A stretch of 64,000 nucleotides of DNA from Bifidobacteriaceae bacterium (GCA_031267825.1 JAIRYJ010000012.1:1-64000), one strand, 5' to 3'. Positions 34,284 to 46,794 are shown, counted from the first letter of the stretch. The notes: generated by a model not told the origin, from the sequence alone. Translations and numbers: made by a program.

Positions 34284-36386
34284 TCACTCGCCCCGGGTCT
34301 TCTTGATGATCTCCTCAGCAACGCTTCGGGGAACTTCAGCATAGCTATCGAACTGCATCGTATAGCTTCCGCGCCCTTGTGTCTTAGAACGCAGGTCACC
34401 AACGTAGCCGAACATTGCGGAAAGCGGCACACGGGCTCGGACTACTTTAACACCACGGGCGTCCTCTAACGACATGATGTGGCCACGCCGCGAGTTCAGA
34501 TCGCCGATTACCTCCCCCATGTACTGTTCCGGTGTCCGCACCTCGACGTCCATGATGGGTTCAAGCAAGGCTGGATCAGCCCGCTTGACCGCCTCACGGA
34601 ACACCATTGAGCCGGCTGTCTTGAAGGCCAGCTCTGAGGAATCAACCTCATGGGCTTGCCCGTCAAGCAATGTGGCCTTAACCCCGACCACAGGGTAACC
34701 GGCAACTGGGCCGGAGTTCATCGCCGCCAGGATGCCAGCCTCAACCGATGGGACATATTCGCGTGGAACACGACCACCGACCACCTTGTTGACAAACTCG
34801 AAGGTCGCTTCACCGTCCAAGGCCAGCGGCTCCAACGAGATCACCACCTTGGCGTATTGGCCTGAGCCTCCGGTCTGCTTCTTGTGGGTGTATTCGGCTT
34901 TGTCAACCTTGCGCCTGATGGTTTCGCGGTAAGCGACCTGCGGTTTACCAATATTGGCCGTGACTTTGAACTCCCGGCGCATCCTGTCCACCAGCACATC
35001 AAGATGCAATTCGCCCATTCCGGCGATGATCGTCTGACCGGTTTCCTCATTTTGTGACACCCGGAAAGTTGGGTCTTCTTCGGCCAGCTTCTGGATAGCT
35101 ATGGATAGTTTCTCCTGGTCGCCGCGCGAATTTGGTTCAATCGCGACTTCGATTACCGGTTCAGGGAAAGTCATTGACTCCAGAATCACCGGATGGACCA
35201 GGTCGCAAAGCGTGTCACCGGTGGTGGTGTCCTTCAGGCCGATCACGGCGTAGATGTGCCCGGCGGTGATCTCCGCTACTGGGTTCTCCTTGTTGGAGTG
35301 CATCTGGAAGAGCTTGCCGATCCGCTCTTTGCGTCCCTTAGTCGAGTTCAACACTTGGGCGCCCTGCGCCACATGACCGGAATAGACCCGGACATAGGTC
35401 AACTTGCCGTAGAACGGATGGGCTACAACTTTGAAAGCTAAAGCCGCGAACGGCTCCTTATTCGAAGGCAGACGGACAACTTCAACCGACTCATTTTTCG
35501 GGTCAAACCCGACCATCGGTGGGACGTCAAGTGGCGATGGCAAAAAGTCGATCACGGCGTCAAGCATCGGCTGGACGCCTTTGTTCTTGAAGGCTGAACC
35601 ACAAAACACCGGGAAGACGTCACCGGCCACAGTCAAAAGCCGAATGCCGCGCTTTATTTCCTGGTTAGTCAGTGAACCAGTTTCAAGATACTTTTCGAGT
35701 AACTCCTCATCAGCTTCGGCCGCGACTTCTACTAGCGCGGTGCGGTACTCCTCGGCTTGGGCCACCAGGTCATCGGGGATCGCCTCAATCTTGTAATCTT
35801 CGCCTTTTTGGACTTCTCCGTCCCAGGTCAGAGCCCTCATCTCAAGCAGGTCAACAACTCCCCGGAAGGTTGTTTCAACCCCAATCGGGATTTGCATAAC
35901 GACCGGGCGGGCGCCTAGACGTTCAATGATGGTCTTGACGGTGAAGAAAAAATCGGCGCCAAGTTTGTCCATCTTGTTGACGAAGCAAATCCGGGGGACG
36001 TTGTATTTGTCGGCTTGACGCCAAACTGTCTCTGATTGCGGCTCAACGCCTTCTTTGCCATCAAATACGGCTACCGCGCCGTCAAGCACCCGCAGTGAAC
36101 GTTCAACTTCAACTGTGAAATCGACATGCCCAGGAGTGTCGATGATGTTGATTTGATGGTCTTTCCAGAAGCAGGTTGTGGCAGCTGATGTGATGGTGAT
36201 GCCGCGTTCTTGTTCCTGTTCCATCCAGTCCATGGTCGAGGCGCCATCATGGGTCTCCCCGATCTTGTAGTTGATGCCGGTATAGAACAAGATGCGTTCA
36301 GTCACGGTGGTTTTACCGGCATCGATGTGAGCCATGATGCCGATGTTACGGACCTGCTTCAGGTCGGTTAGCACATCAAGTGCCAA
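34284..36386 (-). CDS. fusA: Elongation factor G
   Basis: 700 aa. GTPase that drives translocation. G1 [10 protein letters not shown]3 DTPGHVDF, G4 NKMD, then domains II-V to the conserved [14 protein letters not shown] end. TTG start at 36386 is supported by AGGAA six bases upstream. Follows rpsG in the standard str order. Confidence 0.98.
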   Translation of the reverse strand: MALDVLTDLKQVRNIGIMAHIDAGKTTVTERILFYTGINYKIGETHDGASTMDWMEQEQERGITITSAATTCFWKDHQINIIDTPGHVDFTVEVERSLRVLDGAVAVFDGKEGVEPQSETVWRQADKYNVPRICFVNKMDKLGADFFFTVKTIIERLGARPVVMQIPIGVETTFRGVVDLLEMRALTWDGEVQKGEDYKIEAIPDDLVAQAEEYRTALVEVAAEADEELLEKYLETGSLTNQEIKRGIRLLTVAGDVFPVFCGSAFKNKGVQPMLDAVIDFLPSPLDVPPMVGFDPKNESVEVVRLPSNKEPFAALAFKVVAHPFYGKLTYVRVYSGHVAQGAQVLNSTKGRKERIGKLFQMHSNKENPVAEITAGHIYAVIGLKDTTTGDTLCDLVHPVILESMTFPEPVIEVAIEPNSRGDQEKLSIAIQKLAEEDPTFRVSQNEETGQTIIAGMGELHLDVLVDRMRREFKVTANIGKPQVAYRETIRRKVDKAEYTHKKQTGGSGQYAKVVISLEPLALDGEATFEFVNKVVGGRVPREYVPSVEAGILAAMNSGPVAGYPVVGVKATLLDGQAHEVDSSELAFKTAGSMVFREAVKRADPALLEPIMDVEVRTPEQYMGEVIGDLNSRRGHIMSLEDARGVKVVRARVPLSAMFGYVGDLRSKTQGRGSYTMQFDSYAEVPRSVAEEIIKKTRGE

Positions 36387-36446
36387 GATAATTTCCTAAC
36401 TCTTCTAGGGCCGGTCCCAGCCCCATTCATCTCTTCCCAGAACCAC

Positions 36447-36917
36447 TCACCAGCGGTAATGAGCGAAGGCCCGGTTAGCCTCAGCCATTTTGTGGGTGTC
36501 CTCGCGCCGTTTGACGGCGGCACCCAAACCATTGGAGGCGTCAATGATCTCGTTCATTAAACGCAGTGTCATGGTCTTTTCGCGCCGTGCCCGGGAGTAT
36601 CCAACCAGCCAGCGTAACGACAAGGTGGTGGCGCGGCCTGGTTTGACCTCGACCGGCACCTGATAGGTGGCGCCGCCAACACGGCGCGATTTGACTTCAA
36701 GTGATGGGCGGATGTTGTCGAGCGCCCGCTTCAGTAGCACCACGGCGTCGGTTTCGGTTCTGTCGGCGGCTCCTGCCAGAGCCCCGTAGACGATCGCTTC
36801 AGCCGTGGTCTTCTTGCCGTTTAGCAGCACCTTGTTAACTAGCTGTGTGACCAGTGGGCTACCGTAAACCGGGTCCTGCACTAACGGCCGTTTGGCGGCC
36901 GGCCCTTTGCGCGGCAT
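36447..36917 (-). CDS. rpsG: 30S ribosomal protein S7 (uS7)
   Basis: 156 aa, standard. Starts [11 protein letters not shown]; contains the [11 protein letters not shown] and [10 protein letters not shown] motifs. Nucleates the 30S head and often autoregulates str. ATG overlaps the rpsL stop (TGATG). Confidence 0.97.
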   Translation of the reverse strand: MPRKGPAAKRPLVQDPVYGSPLVTQLVNKVLLNGKKTTAEAIVYGALAGAADRTETDAVVLLKRALDNIRPSLEVKSRRVGGATYQVPVEVKPGRATTLSLRWLVGYSRARREKTMTLRLMNEIIDASNGLGAAVKRREDTHKMAEANRAFAHYRW

Positions 36918-37291
36918 CAGTCTTTCTCCCTCTTCGCCCCGTAGCGTGAGCGCGCCTGTTGGCGTCCGCGGACGCCTTGGGTGTCAAGTGCCCCGCGCAC
37001 GATCTTGTAGCGCACGCCCGGCAGGTCACGGACCCGCCCGCCGCGCACCAATACGATCGAGTGTTCCTGCAAGTTGTGCCCGACCCCTGGAATATAGGCC
37101 GTCACCTCGACGCCGTTGGACAACCGGACACGGGCCACCTTGCGCAGAGCCGAGTTGGGCTTCTTTGGCGTGGTGGTGTAAACCCGCGTGCAGACGCCGC
37201 GACGCTGGGGTGATCCCTTCAAGGCTGGGGTCTTTGTTTTCCCTGCCTTGGCGGTCCGGCCTTTGCGGACCAACTGCTGGATAGTGGGCAC
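36917..37291 (-). CDS. rpsL: 30S ribosomal protein S12 (uS12)
   Basis: 124 aa from GTG 37291 (GGAG five bases upstream; the longer frame adds a non-homologous 30 residues). S12 controls decoding accuracy. Lys43 ([10 protein letters not shown]) is conserved. Residue 88 is Arg: the sequence reads GGRVRDLPG where most bacteria have GGRVKDLPG. Lys88Arg is a known streptomycin-resistance change in Mycobacterium tuberculosis, so intrinsic resistance is possible. Confidence 0.97.
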   Translation of the reverse strand: MPTIQQLVRKGRTAKAGKTKTPALKGSPQRRGVCTRVYTTTPKKPNSALRKVARVRLSNGVEVTAYIPGVGHNLQEHSIVLVRGGRVRDLPGVRYKIVRGALDTQGVRGRQQARSRYGAKREKD

Positions 37292-37346
37292 TGGCTCTCC
37301 AATATCGGTTTGGTTACGGAAGTGGTTTGATTGCGCGCGGCTGCGC

Positions 37347-37371
37347 TGTGTCAGCCCACCAGGGCGACACA
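37347..37371 (-). promoter_or_regulatory. str operon leader hairpin
   Basis: TGTGTC-GCCC / GGGC-GACACA with a TGGT-type loop and one bulge, in the 5' leader just downstream of the proposed start site. A candidate autoregulatory structure for an S7 or S12 target. Confidence 0.4.
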
Positions 37372-37380
37372 CGATGGACA

Positions 37381-37410
37381 AGGCTACCTTTTCGGCTCAC
37401 TGTCCGTCAA
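37381..37410 (-). promoter_or_regulatory. str operon promoter
   Basis: Minus-strand -35 TTGACG (37410-37405), 18-bp spacer, -10 TAGCCT (37386-37381), which fits the actinobacterial TTGACN/TANNNT pattern. It gives a leader of about 80 nt before rpsL. Confidence 0.6.
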
Positions 37411-37437
37411 AGTGGGTTCTTCGGTTGGGCCTTCAGT

Positions 37438-37451
37438 TGGACGATGCCGTC
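37438..37451 (+). repeat. YGGACGATGCCGYC motif, copy 8
   Basis: Plus-strand match, intergenic, about 30 bp upstream of the str promoter. Confidence 0.6.
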
Positions 37452-37514
37452 GCCTCTTTTTCCCGGACCGTGTCAGGTGGGTTGGGTGTCAGGTAGTTTA
37501 GTGCCGGGTTAATG

Positions 37515-38936
37515 TCAGGCCGGTGGGTTAAGGCCGACCTGGTAGTGGCTGATCTCCTCGACCAGCCCAGTGACGGGGCTGGCAAAGGCCTGGCAACTGA
37601 TGGCCGCCGCCTGGCGGGAGCAGGCATCAGACAGTTGGCGCAGCCGCTGGGCCTGGTCAAGACCTTGCGCCAGGTGTTGGTCGATTGGTTCGACTATGGC
37701 CTCCAAGGTGGTTGACAAGCCGTAGCGTGGAACCGCCAGACGCCAACTGGCCAGCAGTTTCTCTAGTTGGGCTAGGCGTCGGCCGCAGACCGCGATCTCT
37801 TGAGCCAAGCCACCTAGGGTGGCACTAGCCTGGAGCGCCTGCCCGCTCAAGGAACGGACAGAATCGGTCAGGGCGGTGAACAGGACTGGTATTGAGGCCG
37901 CCGCCGCTGGCAGGACGAATCCTTGGCGTAGCTCATCTATGAAGGCCAGCACAGCTACGGTGTGGCGATGGGCTAGAGCTATGCCGAATCGCAGTTCGCC
38001 GACGGCTTGATGAACTGAAGCCAAGTGAGCGGGCAAGGCGCCGGCCGTTGCGGCCAGACTGTTTTCAAGACTGGTCATGGCCCGGGACGCCGCCGTCAGG
38101 ATTGGTGCCCGCGGTTCGGCCAGGTCTGATGCTTGCGCCGCCCGGGCTGTCAGACCGTGCAGAGCGGTTGTTGTGCTGGTTAGTTGGCGGGCGCCGCCAA
38201 TCAGTTCACCGGTCAGGTCCTGTAGCGAGCTGAGTCTGCCCAAGAGTTGATCTAGCTGTCTGGCTAGCGCCATAGCTGGCGCCAAGGCGTTGCCGCCAAC
38301 CTGGGTAACACCAGCGCTGTAAGACAGGCGGGCTAGGCGGGCGGTTGTTTCTGATGGCAAGGCCCGCGCCATGAAGTCGCCATAGCCGGCGAATCCGATG
38401 GCTTTTAGGACTTCCTCTAAGGCCCGTTGGCCTTCGGCGGCGGCTTCTTCCCGGCTCAGGCCGTCCAACCAGCAGGTCTCTTCTAGCGGCACTAGTCGTT
38501 CGTATATTTCCTCGGCCAGTTTGAAGACCGCGCCATCGCAGGGGGCGGTGTGGATTGACAGGTAACCGCCCGTGACGGGCTTGACGGTGGTGAACGTCCA
38601 GTAGGTCAAGCCATCGCGCGCCAGGTTGCGGATGTAGCCAGCGAACGGCCGGCCAAGTGCGATGTGCTGCCAGAGCTGGCGCATCACCGCTCCGGGCATG
38701 TCAGGGTGATGCGGCGGATATCGCGGCCGGTCTTCGGGTTGGCTGATAGGCCAGGCGGCGAGCTGGTCAAAGACGGCGCTGGCGGCCGTGATGGCGCCGC
38801 GCTGGTCTGTCGCTGAAAAGAAGACGTCATCAAGGTTGACTTTGCGCAGTAAGCCGTTGGGCCTGATCTGCTGAGTAGTTTCCGAAGTGGCGCGGTCAAC
38901 CATCTGGTCTGTTGGCGCTTGCTCAGCGGTCGTCAT
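37515..38936 (-). CDS. Aer-like PAS-domain cytosolic signalling protein (paralogue of 51066-52487)
   Basis: 473 aa, no membrane helix. Residues ~35-140 form a PAS domain like that of the aerotaxis receptor (DVFFSATDQRGAITAASAVF; HHPDMPGAVMRQLW; GRPFAGYIRNLARDGLTYW). The rest is helical and Ala/Leu-rich, with no HAMP or chemoreceptor signalling tip. Segments ELRFGIALAHRH and SWRLAVPRYG recur in the pilus-operon paralogue as ELRFRIALAQLH and NWRIQVPRFG and define an unnamed shared domain. A Crp-type site lies upstream. It may sense redox, oxygen or a small ligand; the cofactor is unknown. It stands alone between the str operon and rpoC. Confidence 0.75.
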   Translation of the reverse strand: MTTAEQAPTDQMVDRATSETTQQIRPNGLLRKVNLDDVFFSATDQRGAITAASAVFDQLAAWPISQPEDRPRYPPHHPDMPGAVMRQLWQHIALGRPFAGYIRNLARDGLTYWTFTTVKPVTGGYLSIHTAPCDGAVFKLAEEIYERLVPLEETCWLDGLSREEAAAEGQRALEEVLKAIGFAGYGDFMARALPSETTARLARLSYSAGVTQVGGNALAPAMALARQLDQLLGRLSSLQDLTGELIGGARQLTSTTTALHGLTARAAQASDLAEPRAPILTAASRAMTSLENSLAATAGALPAHLASVHQAVGELRFGIALAHRHTVAVLAFIDELRQGFVLPAAAASIPVLFTALTDSVRSLSGQALQASATLGGLAQEIAVCGRRLAQLEKLLASWRLAVPRYGLSTTLEAIVEPIDQHLAQGLDQAQRLRQLSDACSRQAAAISCQAFASPVTGLVEEISHYQVGLNPPA

Positions 38937-39112
38937 TTCTCCTGCCTTTCAAGCTAAATAGCTTGCCCCGTCTGCCTCCGGGGCTAGCCGAACAGGAGAT
39001 GTCACAAGGACTAGGGACCTGCCGAAACGAACCTCGGTAGTATTTATACCTAAAGGTACCCCGACATTGGGGCGCGGCCTAGCGGAATTGGCTTAATCTC
39101 ACCGAATTTGCC

Positions 39113-39128
39113 TGTGATATTACTCACA
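39113..39128. promoter_or_regulatory. Crp/GlxR-type binding site
   Basis: TGTGA-TATTAC-TCACA, both half-sites perfect for the TGTGA-N6-TCACA consensus of Crp and actinobacterial GlxR. It lies about 180 bp upstream of the PAS gene start, suggesting cAMP-linked control. Confidence 0.55.
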
Positions 39129-39242
39129 CAACTTGTTCACCAGCGGTTTTAGCCCAGTTTGAGACACCATTGGGTCACCCCTTGAAGCAGCGCTTGAGGA
39201 CAGCGTGATGCTGGACGGGGCGATGTTGGACGGGGCAACGGA

Positions 39243-39280
39243 AAGCCCCCAGTCACCCCAAAACAGTCACTGGGAGGCTT
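39243..39280 (-). terminator. Probable rpoBC terminator
   Basis: A GCC/CCCAGT stem with one bulge and a 15-nt loop, about 30 bp after the rpoC stop; a short T-run (TTTCC) follows on the minus strand. Confidence 0.55.
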
Positions 39281-39306
39281 CGCCGACGCCCGGCTTGGCC
39301 GGTCAG

Positions 39307-42300
39307 TTAGCTTGAGAAGCCGTCGAAATCCAGCCCACCCAGATCATCCAAGTCGACCTCATCCTCATCCAAAGCTGGATAGTCGATCGTCTCGTCATAA
39401 CTCAGCTCGCGGTAGAAACCTTCCTTGGCGGCCTCAGTTGGTTCAACCCCGGCATGGCGGTAACGCGGCAGGCCAGTCCCAGCTGGGATCAGCTTGCCGA
39501 TGATGACGTTCTCTTTCAAACCGAGCAACGGGTCCTTCCGTCCCGAGATGGCCGCCTCGGTCAGCACCCGGGTGGTCTCCTGGAAGGAGGCGGCCGATAG
39601 CCACGAGTCGGTCGCCAACGAGGCTCTAGTAATACCCAACAGTTCAGGCCGACCCTGGGCGCCTTGCCCACCTTCGGCTAGAACGCGGCGGTTCTCTTCC
39701 TCGAACCGGTCACGGGTCACCAGTTCACCCGGCAGCAAGGTCGTGTCATTCGGCTCCAAGACTGTCACTCGGCGTAGCATCTGACGCACAATAACTTCAA
39801 TGTGCTTGTCGTGAATGTCGACACCTTGCGACCGGTAAACCTCTTGCACCTCGTAAACCAAGTGTTCCTGGGCCCGGCGCGGGCCTTGGACACGTAGAAC
39901 CTTCTTCGGGTCGATCGCACCAACGGTTAGCGGCTGGCCAACCTCAACCCGGTCGCCTTCCGAGACCAGAGCTGTCTGGCGTTTAGACACAATGTAAGGG
40001 TGTTGCATGCCGTCATCTGAGGTGATCGTGATGCGGCGCAGACGCTCCGAATCATCAATCGCGATCTTGCCGGACGCCTCAGCGATTGGCGCTTCACCCT
40101 TCGGTGTGCGGGCCTCAAACAGTTCCTGAACACGGGGCAAACCCTGGGTGATGTCATCGGCCGCGGCCACACCACCAGTGTGGAAGGTACGCATAGTTAG
40201 CTGAGTGCCTGGCTCACCAATTGACTGAGCCGCCACAATTCCGACCGCTTCACCAATGTCAACCAGCTTGCCGGTGGCCAGCGAACGGCCGTAACACATC
40301 GCACAAGTTCCAACCCGCGACTCGCAGGTCAACACCGAACGCACCTTGACAGCGGTCACACCAGCCGCGATCAGCTGGTCGACCAGAACATTAGTAACAT
40401 CCCGGCCGGCCTCAGCTAGGACAGTGCCGTCAGGTGCCTCCACCTCTGTCGCCAAAGTCCGGGCCACAACTGACGTCTCCACTTTGGGGTGACGCACAAC
40501 CATAGTGCGATCTTCATCATTCTTGATCTCAGTTGAGATCGGCAGAGTCAAACCACGTTCCGTGCCGCAGTCTTCTTCCCTGACTATGACGTCCTGGGAG
40601 ACGTCAACTAGGCGCCGCGTCAAGTAACCCGAGTCAGCTGTCCGCAAAGCCGTATCAGCTAGGCCCTTGCGGGCGCCGTGGGTGGCGATAAAGTACTCCA
40701 CCACTGACAGGCCCTCACGGTAGTTGGACTTGATCGGCCGTGGGATGATCTCACCTCGGGGGTCCGCCACCAGGCCGCGCATACCGGCGATCTGGCGGAC
40801 CTGCATCCAGTTACCGCGCGCCCCAGAAGAAACCATCCGGTAAACGGTGTTACGTGGCGGGAAAGCCCGGCGCATCGCATCGTCAACCTCATTAGTCGCC
40901 TCAGTCCAGATGTCGATCAGTTCTTGGCGCCGACCGCGTTCATCCAGCTTGCCTTCATCGAAGAGTTCTTGGACTTTGTCGGCCCGGATCTCGTAGCGGT
41001 CCAAAATCTCCTGCTTGTCCGGCGGAGCTATCACGTCCGAGAAGCTGATCGTCACACCCGACCGGGTAGCCCAATGGAAACCGGCTTCCTTCAGGGCGTC
41101 AAGCGCCGCCGCCACCTCAACTTTGGGATATTTTTCGGCCAGGTCGTTAACTAGCTGGCCAAGGCGTTGCTTCTCGACCAGTTCGTTGACGAAAGGATAA
41201 TCCACCGGCAAGGCGTCATTGAACAAAACCCGGCCCAAAGTGGTTTCCAAGTCGATCACAGGAGGCACTTCAGCCCCGACCGGCGGCACATAGTCCGTCA
41301 ACCGGATAATGACCTTGGCGCCTAGCCCAAGCTGGCCAGCGTCAAACGCCATGATGGCTTCAGCCGGTGACGAGAACCGACGTCCCTCACCGGGGGAACC
41401 ATCAATCTGAGTCGTCAAATGATCCAAACCGATGATCATGTCCTGGGTTGGCACAGTCACCGGTCGGCCATCAGATGGTTTCAGAATGTTGTTCGAAGAC
41501 AGCATCAAAATGCGTGCCTCAGCTTGCGCCTCAGCCGAAAGCGGCAGATGGACCGCCATCTGGTCACCATCGAAGTCAGCGTTGAAAGCACCACAAACCA
41601 GCGGATGTAAATGGATCGCTTTACCTTCAACCAGTTGCGGTTCGAAAGCTTGAATACTCAGCCGGTGCAAAGTTGGTGCCCGGTTGAGCAGCACTGGATG
41701 CTCAGTGATGACCTCTTCTAGAACATCCCAAACAACCGCGTCTTGGCGTTCCACCATCTTCTTGGCGTTCTTGATGTTCTGCGAATGCTGCAACTCGACC
41801 AGCCGTTTCATGACGAACGGTTTGAACAGTTCCAAAGCCATCGCCTTAGGCAGACCGCATTGATGCAGTTTCAGAGTTGGGCCCACCACGATAACTGACC
41901 GGCCTGAATAGTCAACCCGCTTGCCTAACAGGTTCTGGCGGAACCGTCCCTGCTTACCTTTCAGCATGTCGCTGATCGATTTGAGTGGACGTGAACCAGG
42001 TCCTGTCACCGGCCGGCCACGCCGTCCGTTGTCAAACAAAGAGTCAACCGCTTCTTGCAGCATGCGCTTCTCATTGTTGACAATGATTTCTGGCGCGCCT
42101 AAGTCAAGCAGCCGCTTCAACCGGTTGTTGCGGTTAATCACCCGGCGGTAAAGATCGTTCAAGTCAGAGGTGGCGAAACGGCCACCATCAAGCTGAACCA
42201 TTGGCCGCAAATCTGGCGGGATCACCGGAATGCAATCCAGCACCATCGCCTCAGGCCGGTTCTCGGTCTGCAAGAAGGCGTTAACGACCCGCAGACGTTT

Positions 42301-43179
42301 CAAAGCCCGCGTCTTCTTCGCACCAGTACCAGTCCGGATGATCTCCCGTAAAGCCTGTGACTCGCCTTCCAAGTCAAAGGTTTCAAGGCGACGCTTAATC
42401 GCGGCCGCACCCATCGACCCGCGGAAATAGTTACCGTAACGGTCCTGCATCGACCGGTAAAGCAACTCATCGCCTTCAAGATCAGACACTTTGAGGTTCT
42501 TGAAACGATCCCACACCGCCACGATTCGGTCCGTTTCCCGCTTGGCGCGGTCACGGATGGCGCTCAACTCACGTTCAGCTGAGGCTTGCAACTTCCGTGT
42601 CGCCGACGGCTTAGCCCCAGCTTCTTCAAGGGCGGCCAAGTCAGATTCGAGACGCTGATGGCGGGCTTCAAGCTGGACGGCGGCATCGGCCTCAATCCGT
42701 GCCACCTCCAAATCAACCTCATTTTGCAGCGAATCCAGGTCAGCTTCACGGCCTTCCTGATCAACATCAGTGATCATGTAAGCCGCGAAATAGATGACCT
42801 TCTCAAGGTCCTTCGGCGCTAAATCCAGCAGATAGCCAAGCCGTGACGGCACACCTTTGAAATACCAGATGTGTGTCACCGGAGCGGCCAACTCAATATG
42901 TCCCATCCGTTCACGGCGCACCTTAGAGCGCGTCACTTCAACGCCGCAACGCTCACAGATGATCCCCTTGAAGCGGACCCGCTTGTATTTGCCGCAAGCG
43001 CATTCCCAGTCACGGGTCGGGCCGAAGATCTTCTCGCAGAACAGACCCTCCTTTTCTGGTTTGAGGGTGCGGTAGTTGATCGTTTCAGGCTTCTTAACCT
43101 CGCCATGGGACCAGATACGGATTTCTTCCGCGGTGGCCAAACCAATCCTGATGCCGTCGAAGATGTTGACGTCCAGCAA
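39307..43179 (-). CDS. rpoC: RNA polymerase subunit beta'
   Basis: 1290 aa. Catalytic subunit: the NADFDGD magnesium site is at about residues 528-535. The N-terminal zinc ribbon (CACGKYKR...CERCG, ~60-80) and the second zinc site ([13 protein letters not shown]) are present. The actinobacterial beta' insertion (coiled, Ala/Glu-rich) occupies ~150-220. Start is TTG 43179 ([13 protein letters not shown]), the family's usual N-terminus. The C-terminus is acidic. Confidence 0.98.
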   Translation of the reverse strand: MLDVNIFDGIRIGLATAEEIRIWSHGEVKKPETINYRTLKPEKEGLFCEKIFGPTRDWECACGKYKRVRFKGIICERCGVEVTRSKVRRERMGHIELAAPVTHIWYFKGVPSRLGYLLDLAPKDLEKVIYFAAYMITDVDQEGREADLDSLQNEVDLEVARIEADAAVQLEARHQRLESDLAALEEAGAKPSATRKLQASAERELSAIRDRAKRETDRIVAVWDRFKNLKVSDLEGDELLYRSMQDRYGNYFRGSMGAAAIKRRLETFDLEGESQALREIIRTGTGAKKTRALKRLRVVNAFLQTENRPEAMVLDCIPVIPPDLRPMVQLDGGRFATSDLNDLYRRVINRNNRLKRLLDLGAPEIIVNNEKRMLQEAVDSLFDNGRRGRPVTGPGSRPLKSISDMLKGKQGRFRQNLLGKRVDYSGRSVIVVGPTLKLHQCGLPKAMALELFKPFVMKRLVELQHSQNIKNAKKMVERQDAVVWDVLEEVITEHPVLLNRAPTLHRLSIQAFEPQLVEGKAIHLHPLVCGAFNADFDGDQMAVHLPLSAEAQAEARILMLSSNNILKPSDGRPVTVPTQDMIIGLDHLTTQIDGSPGEGRRFSSPAEAIMAFDAGQLGLGAKVIIRLTDYVPPVGAEVPPVIDLETTLGRVLFNDALPVDYPFVNELVEKQRLGQLVNDLAEKYPKVEVAAALDALKEAGFHWATRSGVTISFSDVIAPPDKQEILDRYEIRADKVQELFDEGKLDERGRRQELIDIWTEATNEVDDAMRRAFPPRNTVYRMVSSGARGNWMQVRQIAGMRGLVADPRGEIIPRPIKSNYREGLSVVEYFIATHGARKGLADTALRTADSGYLTRRLVDVSQDVIVREEDCGTERGLTLPISTEIKNDEDRTMVVRHPKVETSVVARTLATEVEAPDGTVLAEAGRDVTNVLVDQLIAAGVTAVKVRSVLTCESRVGTCAMCYGRSLATGKLVDIGEAVGIVAAQSIGEPGTQLTMRTFHTGGVAAADDITQGLPRVQELFEARTPKGEAPIAEASGKIAIDDSERLRRITITSDDGMQHPYIVSKRQTALVSEGDRVEVGQPLTVGAIDPKKVLRVQGPRRAQEHLVYEVQEVYRSQGVDIHDKHIEVIVRQMLRRVTVLEPNDTTLLPGELVTRDRFEEENRRVLAEGGQGAQGRPELLGITRASLATDSWLSAASFQETTRVLTEAAISGRKDPLLGLKENVIIGKLIPAGTGLPRYRHAGVEPTEAAKEGFYRELSYDETIDYPALDEDEVDLDDLGGLDFDGFSS

Positions 43180-43257
43180 GTCAGTCCCTGCTTCCTCGTA
43201 TTGTCGAAGGGTAAGTGAAAAGTTCGTGGTTCAGTGACCCGGCCGTGGCCGGCCAGG

Positions 43258-46200
43258 TCACAGTTCGTCGATTGATGACGCGTCTGGTCGGCGGCTCAGG
43301 TCAATGCCTAGCTCCTCAGCCGCCCGGTAAACCTCATCATCTGAGTCGCGCATCTCAATCACTTGGCCGTCAGCTGACAGCACGTCAACGTTGAGGCAAA
43401 GTGATTTCATTTCTTGCATCAGCACACGGAATGACTCAGGGATACCCGGGTCGTGAATGTTTTCGCCTTTGACGATGGCTTCATAGACCTTAACCCGGCC
43501 AACCACATCATCCGATTTGATGGTCAGCAGCTCCTGCAAGGCGTAGGCGGCACCATAAGCTTCCAGTGCCCAAACCTCCATCTCACCGAAACGCTGACCG
43601 CCGAACTGGGCTTTACCACCTAAAGGCTGCTGTGTGATCATCGAGTACGGTCCAGTTGACCGGGCGTGGATCTTGTCATCAACCAGGTGGTGCAGTTTCA
43701 AGATGTACATCTGGCCAACCGCCACCGGCTCAGGGAACGGTTCACCTGACCGGCCATCGAACAGGACCGCTTTACCAGTTTGGTCAACTAGCCGCTGGCC
43801 ATCCCGGTTCGGGATGGTGCAACCAAGCAAACCGGTCAGCTCATCTTCCCGGACGCCATCGAACACTGGTGTGGCGATCGGCTGACCTGGACGGCCCTGT
43901 AAGACTTCGGGGCTCAACCCAGCGGCCCATTCAGCTCCCGGATCCTCAACTCTCCAGCCTTGCGAAGCGATCCAGCCCATGTGTAATTCCAAGACCTGGC
44001 CAACATTCATCCGGCCTGGCACACCAAGCGGGTTCAGGATCACATCAACTGGCGTACCGTCAGCTAAGAACGGCATGTCCTCAATTGGCAGGATCTTCGA
44101 AATGACACCTTTATTGCCGTGTCGGCCAGCCAGCTTGTCACCATCCGTGATCTTGCGGCGCTGAGCGATATGCACCCGGACAACCTGATTCACACCAGGG
44201 TTGAGTTCATCATCATCAGCTTTGGAGAACTCACGCACACCAATGACCGTGCCAGATTCGCCGTGCGGCACTTTCATTGAAGTGTCACGGACTTCTTTGA
44301 CTTTCTCACCAAAAATGGCCCGCAGCAGGCGTTCTTCTGGGGTCAGCTCAGTTTCACCTTTCGGTGTCACCTTGCCGACTAGCACGTCACCGGCTGTTAC
44401 TTCAGCCCCAATCCGGATGATGCCACGCTCATCAAGGTCAGCTAAGGACTCTTCAGGTGCGTTAGGAATGTCGCGGGTGATCTCTTCGGCGCCTAGTTTG
44501 GTGTCGCGGGCGTCAACCTCATGTTCCTCAATGTGAATTGAGGACAAAATGTCTTCCTGCACCAGACGTTGCGACAAGATGATGGCGTCTTCGTAGTTGT
44601 GGCCTTCCCAGCTCATAAAAGCGACCAGCAGGTTGCGGCCTAAAGCTAGTTCACCTTGGTCGGTAGCTGGACCATCGGCCAGCACCTGGCCGGCCCTGAC
44701 CCGTTGACCTTCATCAACTACGACCCGCTGGTTGTAGCTTGTGCCTTGATTGGAGCGTTGGAACTTAGCCACCCGGTAGACCCGCTCGGAGCCGTCATCG
44801 CAAGCCACTACGACGGCATCGGCGGAAACTTCTCTGACCTCGCCGTCTTGTTCGGCGATAATCACGTCACCGGCGTCAATCGCGGCCCGTAACTCCATGC
44901 CGGTACCAACTAGCGGCGTGTCGGTCCGTACCAAAGGCACGGCCTGACGCTGCATGTTCGCCCCCATCAAGGCCCGGTTGGCGTCATCGTGCTCCAAGAA
45001 GGGGATCATGGCGGTGCCAACTGAAACCATCTGGCGCGGCGAAACGTCCATATAGGAGACCTCTTGGGCGTGAACGTATTCGACTTCACCGCCACGGGTC
45101 CGCGCTAGGACACGGTCTTCAACGAACCGGCCGGTAGCGTCAAGTGGGGCGTTAGCTTGGGCGATGACGAAGCGGTCCTCATCATCAGCCGTCAGGTAAC
45201 GTACGTCGTCAGTTACGCGGCCGTCTTTAACGACGCGGTATGGCGTTTCAATGAAACCGTAAGGGTTGATCCGCCCGTAGGTGGCGAGCGAACCAATCAA
45301 ACCAATGTTGGGGCCTTCTGGGGTTTCAATTGGGCACATCCGACCGTAGTGCGACGGGTGAACGTCACGCACTTCCATACCGGCCCGGTCACGGCTCAAA
45401 CCGCCAGGCCCGAGGGCTGACAGGCGCCGCTTGTGGGTTAGTGAAGCCAGCGGGTTGTTCTGGTCAAGGAACTGTGACAACTGTGAAGTGCCAAAGAACT
45501 CTTTGATTGAAGCCACCACTGGCCGGATGTTGATCAGGGTTTGCGGGGTGATGGCTTCAGCGTCCTGGGTGGTCATGCGCTCGCGGACAACCCGTTCCAT
45601 ACGTGACAAGCCCGTCCGGACCTGGTTTTGGATCAGTTCTCCGACCGCCCGGATGCGACGGTTGCCGAAGTGGTCAATATCGTCTGTTTCTACCCGGACT
45701 GTGCCCGCCTCGGTGACTAGTTCTTTTTGGCCTTGATGTAAGGCCGCCAAGTATTTGATCGTGGCGATGATGTCTTCTTTGCGCAGCGTCGGGGAAACTG
45801 TCGCCGGGTCTAGACCGAGTTTCCGGTTCACCTTGTAGCGGCCGACTTTCGCCAGGTCGTAACGCTTCGAGTTGAGGTAGAACTGGTCCAGCAGATTGCG
45901 TCCAGCGTCAGCGGTTGGCGGTTCGCCTGGACGGATCTTGCGGTAGATGTCCACCAGGGCGGCCTGTTGGATTCGTTCCCGGAGTTCTTCTGGGTCAGTC
46001 ACGGTGCGGCGCAGTTCGGGTGTTGGCACGGCGTCGCGGGCCAGTGTCTCCAGGACAGCCGGGAAAGCTTTGAACTGTTCTTTGATTTCCGCTTCGGTGA
46101 CGCCGAGAGCTTTCAAGAAAACGGTGACGGATTGTTTCCGCTTGCGGTCGATCCGGACACCCACCATGTCCCGCTTGTCGATCTCAAATTCGAGCCAGGC

Positions 46201-46794
46201 GCCACGCGACGGGATGATCTTGGCCGAGTAGATGTCTTTGTCTGACGACTTGTCTTGGGTGCGTTCGAAGTACACCCCTGGTGAGCGGACAAGCTGCGAG
46301 ACCACGACCCGTTCGGTGCCGTTGATGATGAACGTCCCGCGGTCGGTCATCAACGGGAAGTCCCCCATGAAGACGGTTTGCGATTTGATTTCACCGGTCT
46401 TGTAGTTGTGGAACTCGGCCGTCACAAAGAGCGGTGCGGCATAGGTTAGATCCTTGTCTTTGCACTGCTCAGCGGTCCATTTGGGCGGCTCGAAGCGGCT
46501 TTCCCTGAAGGACAGCGCCATTGTCAAGGAGAAGTCCTCGATCGGGCTGATCTGGGTGAAGATTTCCTCCAGACCGGCCACCTCTGGTACGCCGCCAAGG
46601 CCTTCCGCCTGGGCCGCTTCAAGCCTGGCGCGCCAATGCTGGTTACCAATCAGCCAGTCGAATGAGTCGCGCTGGAGTCCCAGTAAGTCTGGGACTTCAA
46701 GCGGTTCATGGATTTTCGCGAAGGAAACCCTTCCCGAACCCCTGATTGGTGCGTTAGCGTCTATTGTTGAACGTGGGATGCGCGAGGCAGCCAA
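43258..46794 (-). CDS. rpoB: RNA polymerase subunit beta
   Basis: 1178 aa. Start TTG 46794 is chosen because GGGAGG lies five to six bases upstream; an upstream GTG (46821) would place this site inside the coding region. The rifampicin pocket is intact: Asp444, His454 and Ser459 match E. coli D516, H526 and S531 (QFLDQNN, THKRRLS), so no rifampicin resistance is predicted. rplJ-rplL, the usual upstream genes, are replaced by a pilus operon. Confidence 0.98.
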   Translation of the reverse strand: MAASRIPRSTIDANAPIRGSGRVSFAKIHEPLEVPDLLGLQRDSFDWLIGNQHWRARLEAAQAEGLGGVPEVAGLEEIFTQISPIEDFSLTMALSFRESRFEPPKWTAEQCKDKDLTYAAPLFVTAEFHNYKTGEIKSQTVFMGDFPLMTDRGTFIINGTERVVVSQLVRSPGVYFERTQDKSSDKDIYSAKIIPSRGAWLEFEIDKRDMVGVRIDRKRKQSVTVFLKALGVTEAEIKEQFKAFPAVLETLARDAVPTPELRRTVTDPEELRERIQQAALVDIYRKIRPGEPPTADAGRNLLDQFYLNSKRYDLAKVGRYKVNRKLGLDPATVSPTLRKEDIIATIKYLAALHQGQKELVTEAGTVRVETDDIDHFGNRRIRAVGELIQNQVRTGLSRMERVVRERMTTQDAEAITPQTLINIRPVVASIKEFFGTSQLSQFLDQNNPLASLTHKRRLSALGPGGLSRDRAGMEVRDVHPSHYGRMCPIETPEGPNIGLIGSLATYGRINPYGFIETPYRVVKDGRVTDDVRYLTADDEDRFVIAQANAPLDATGRFVEDRVLARTRGGEVEYVHAQEVSYMDVSPRQMVSVGTAMIPFLEHDDANRALMGANMQRQAVPLVRTDTPLVGTGMELRAAIDAGDVIIAEQDGEVREVSADAVVVACDDGSERVYRVAKFQRSNQGTSYNQRVVVDEGQRVRAGQVLADGPATDQGELALGRNLLVAFMSWEGHNYEDAIILSQRLVQEDILSSIHIEEHEVDARDTKLGAEEITRDIPNAPEESLADLDERGIIRIGAEVTAGDVLVGKVTPKGETELTPEERLLRAIFGEKVKEVRDTSMKVPHGESGTVIGVREFSKADDDELNPGVNQVVRVHIAQRRKITDGDKLAGRHGNKGVISKILPIEDMPFLADGTPVDVILNPLGVPGRMNVGQVLELHMGWIASQGWRVEDPGAEWAAGLSPEVLQGRPGQPIATPVFDGVREDELTGLLGCTIPNRDGQRLVDQTGKAVLFDGRSGEPFPEPVAVGQMYILKLHHLVDDKIHARSTGPYSMITQQPLGGKAQFGGQRFGEMEVWALEAYGAAYALQELLTIKSDDVVGRVKVYEAIVKGENIHDPGIPESFRVLMQEMKSLCLNVDVLSADGQVIEMRDSDDEVYRAAEELGIDLSRRPDASSIDEL

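Larger units (their letters stand above)
38937..39306 (-). promoter_or_regulatory. Intergenic region upstream of the PAS gene and downstream of rpoC
   Basis: 370 bp holding the rpoC terminator, a Crp-type palindrome and a TATAAA (39048-39043) that could be a -10, though it lacks a good -35. Confidence 0.45.

Noticed and set aside
43258-46794. Possible rifampicin resistance in RpoB
   Set aside because: All three main pocket residues are wild type; only conservative changes are seen.
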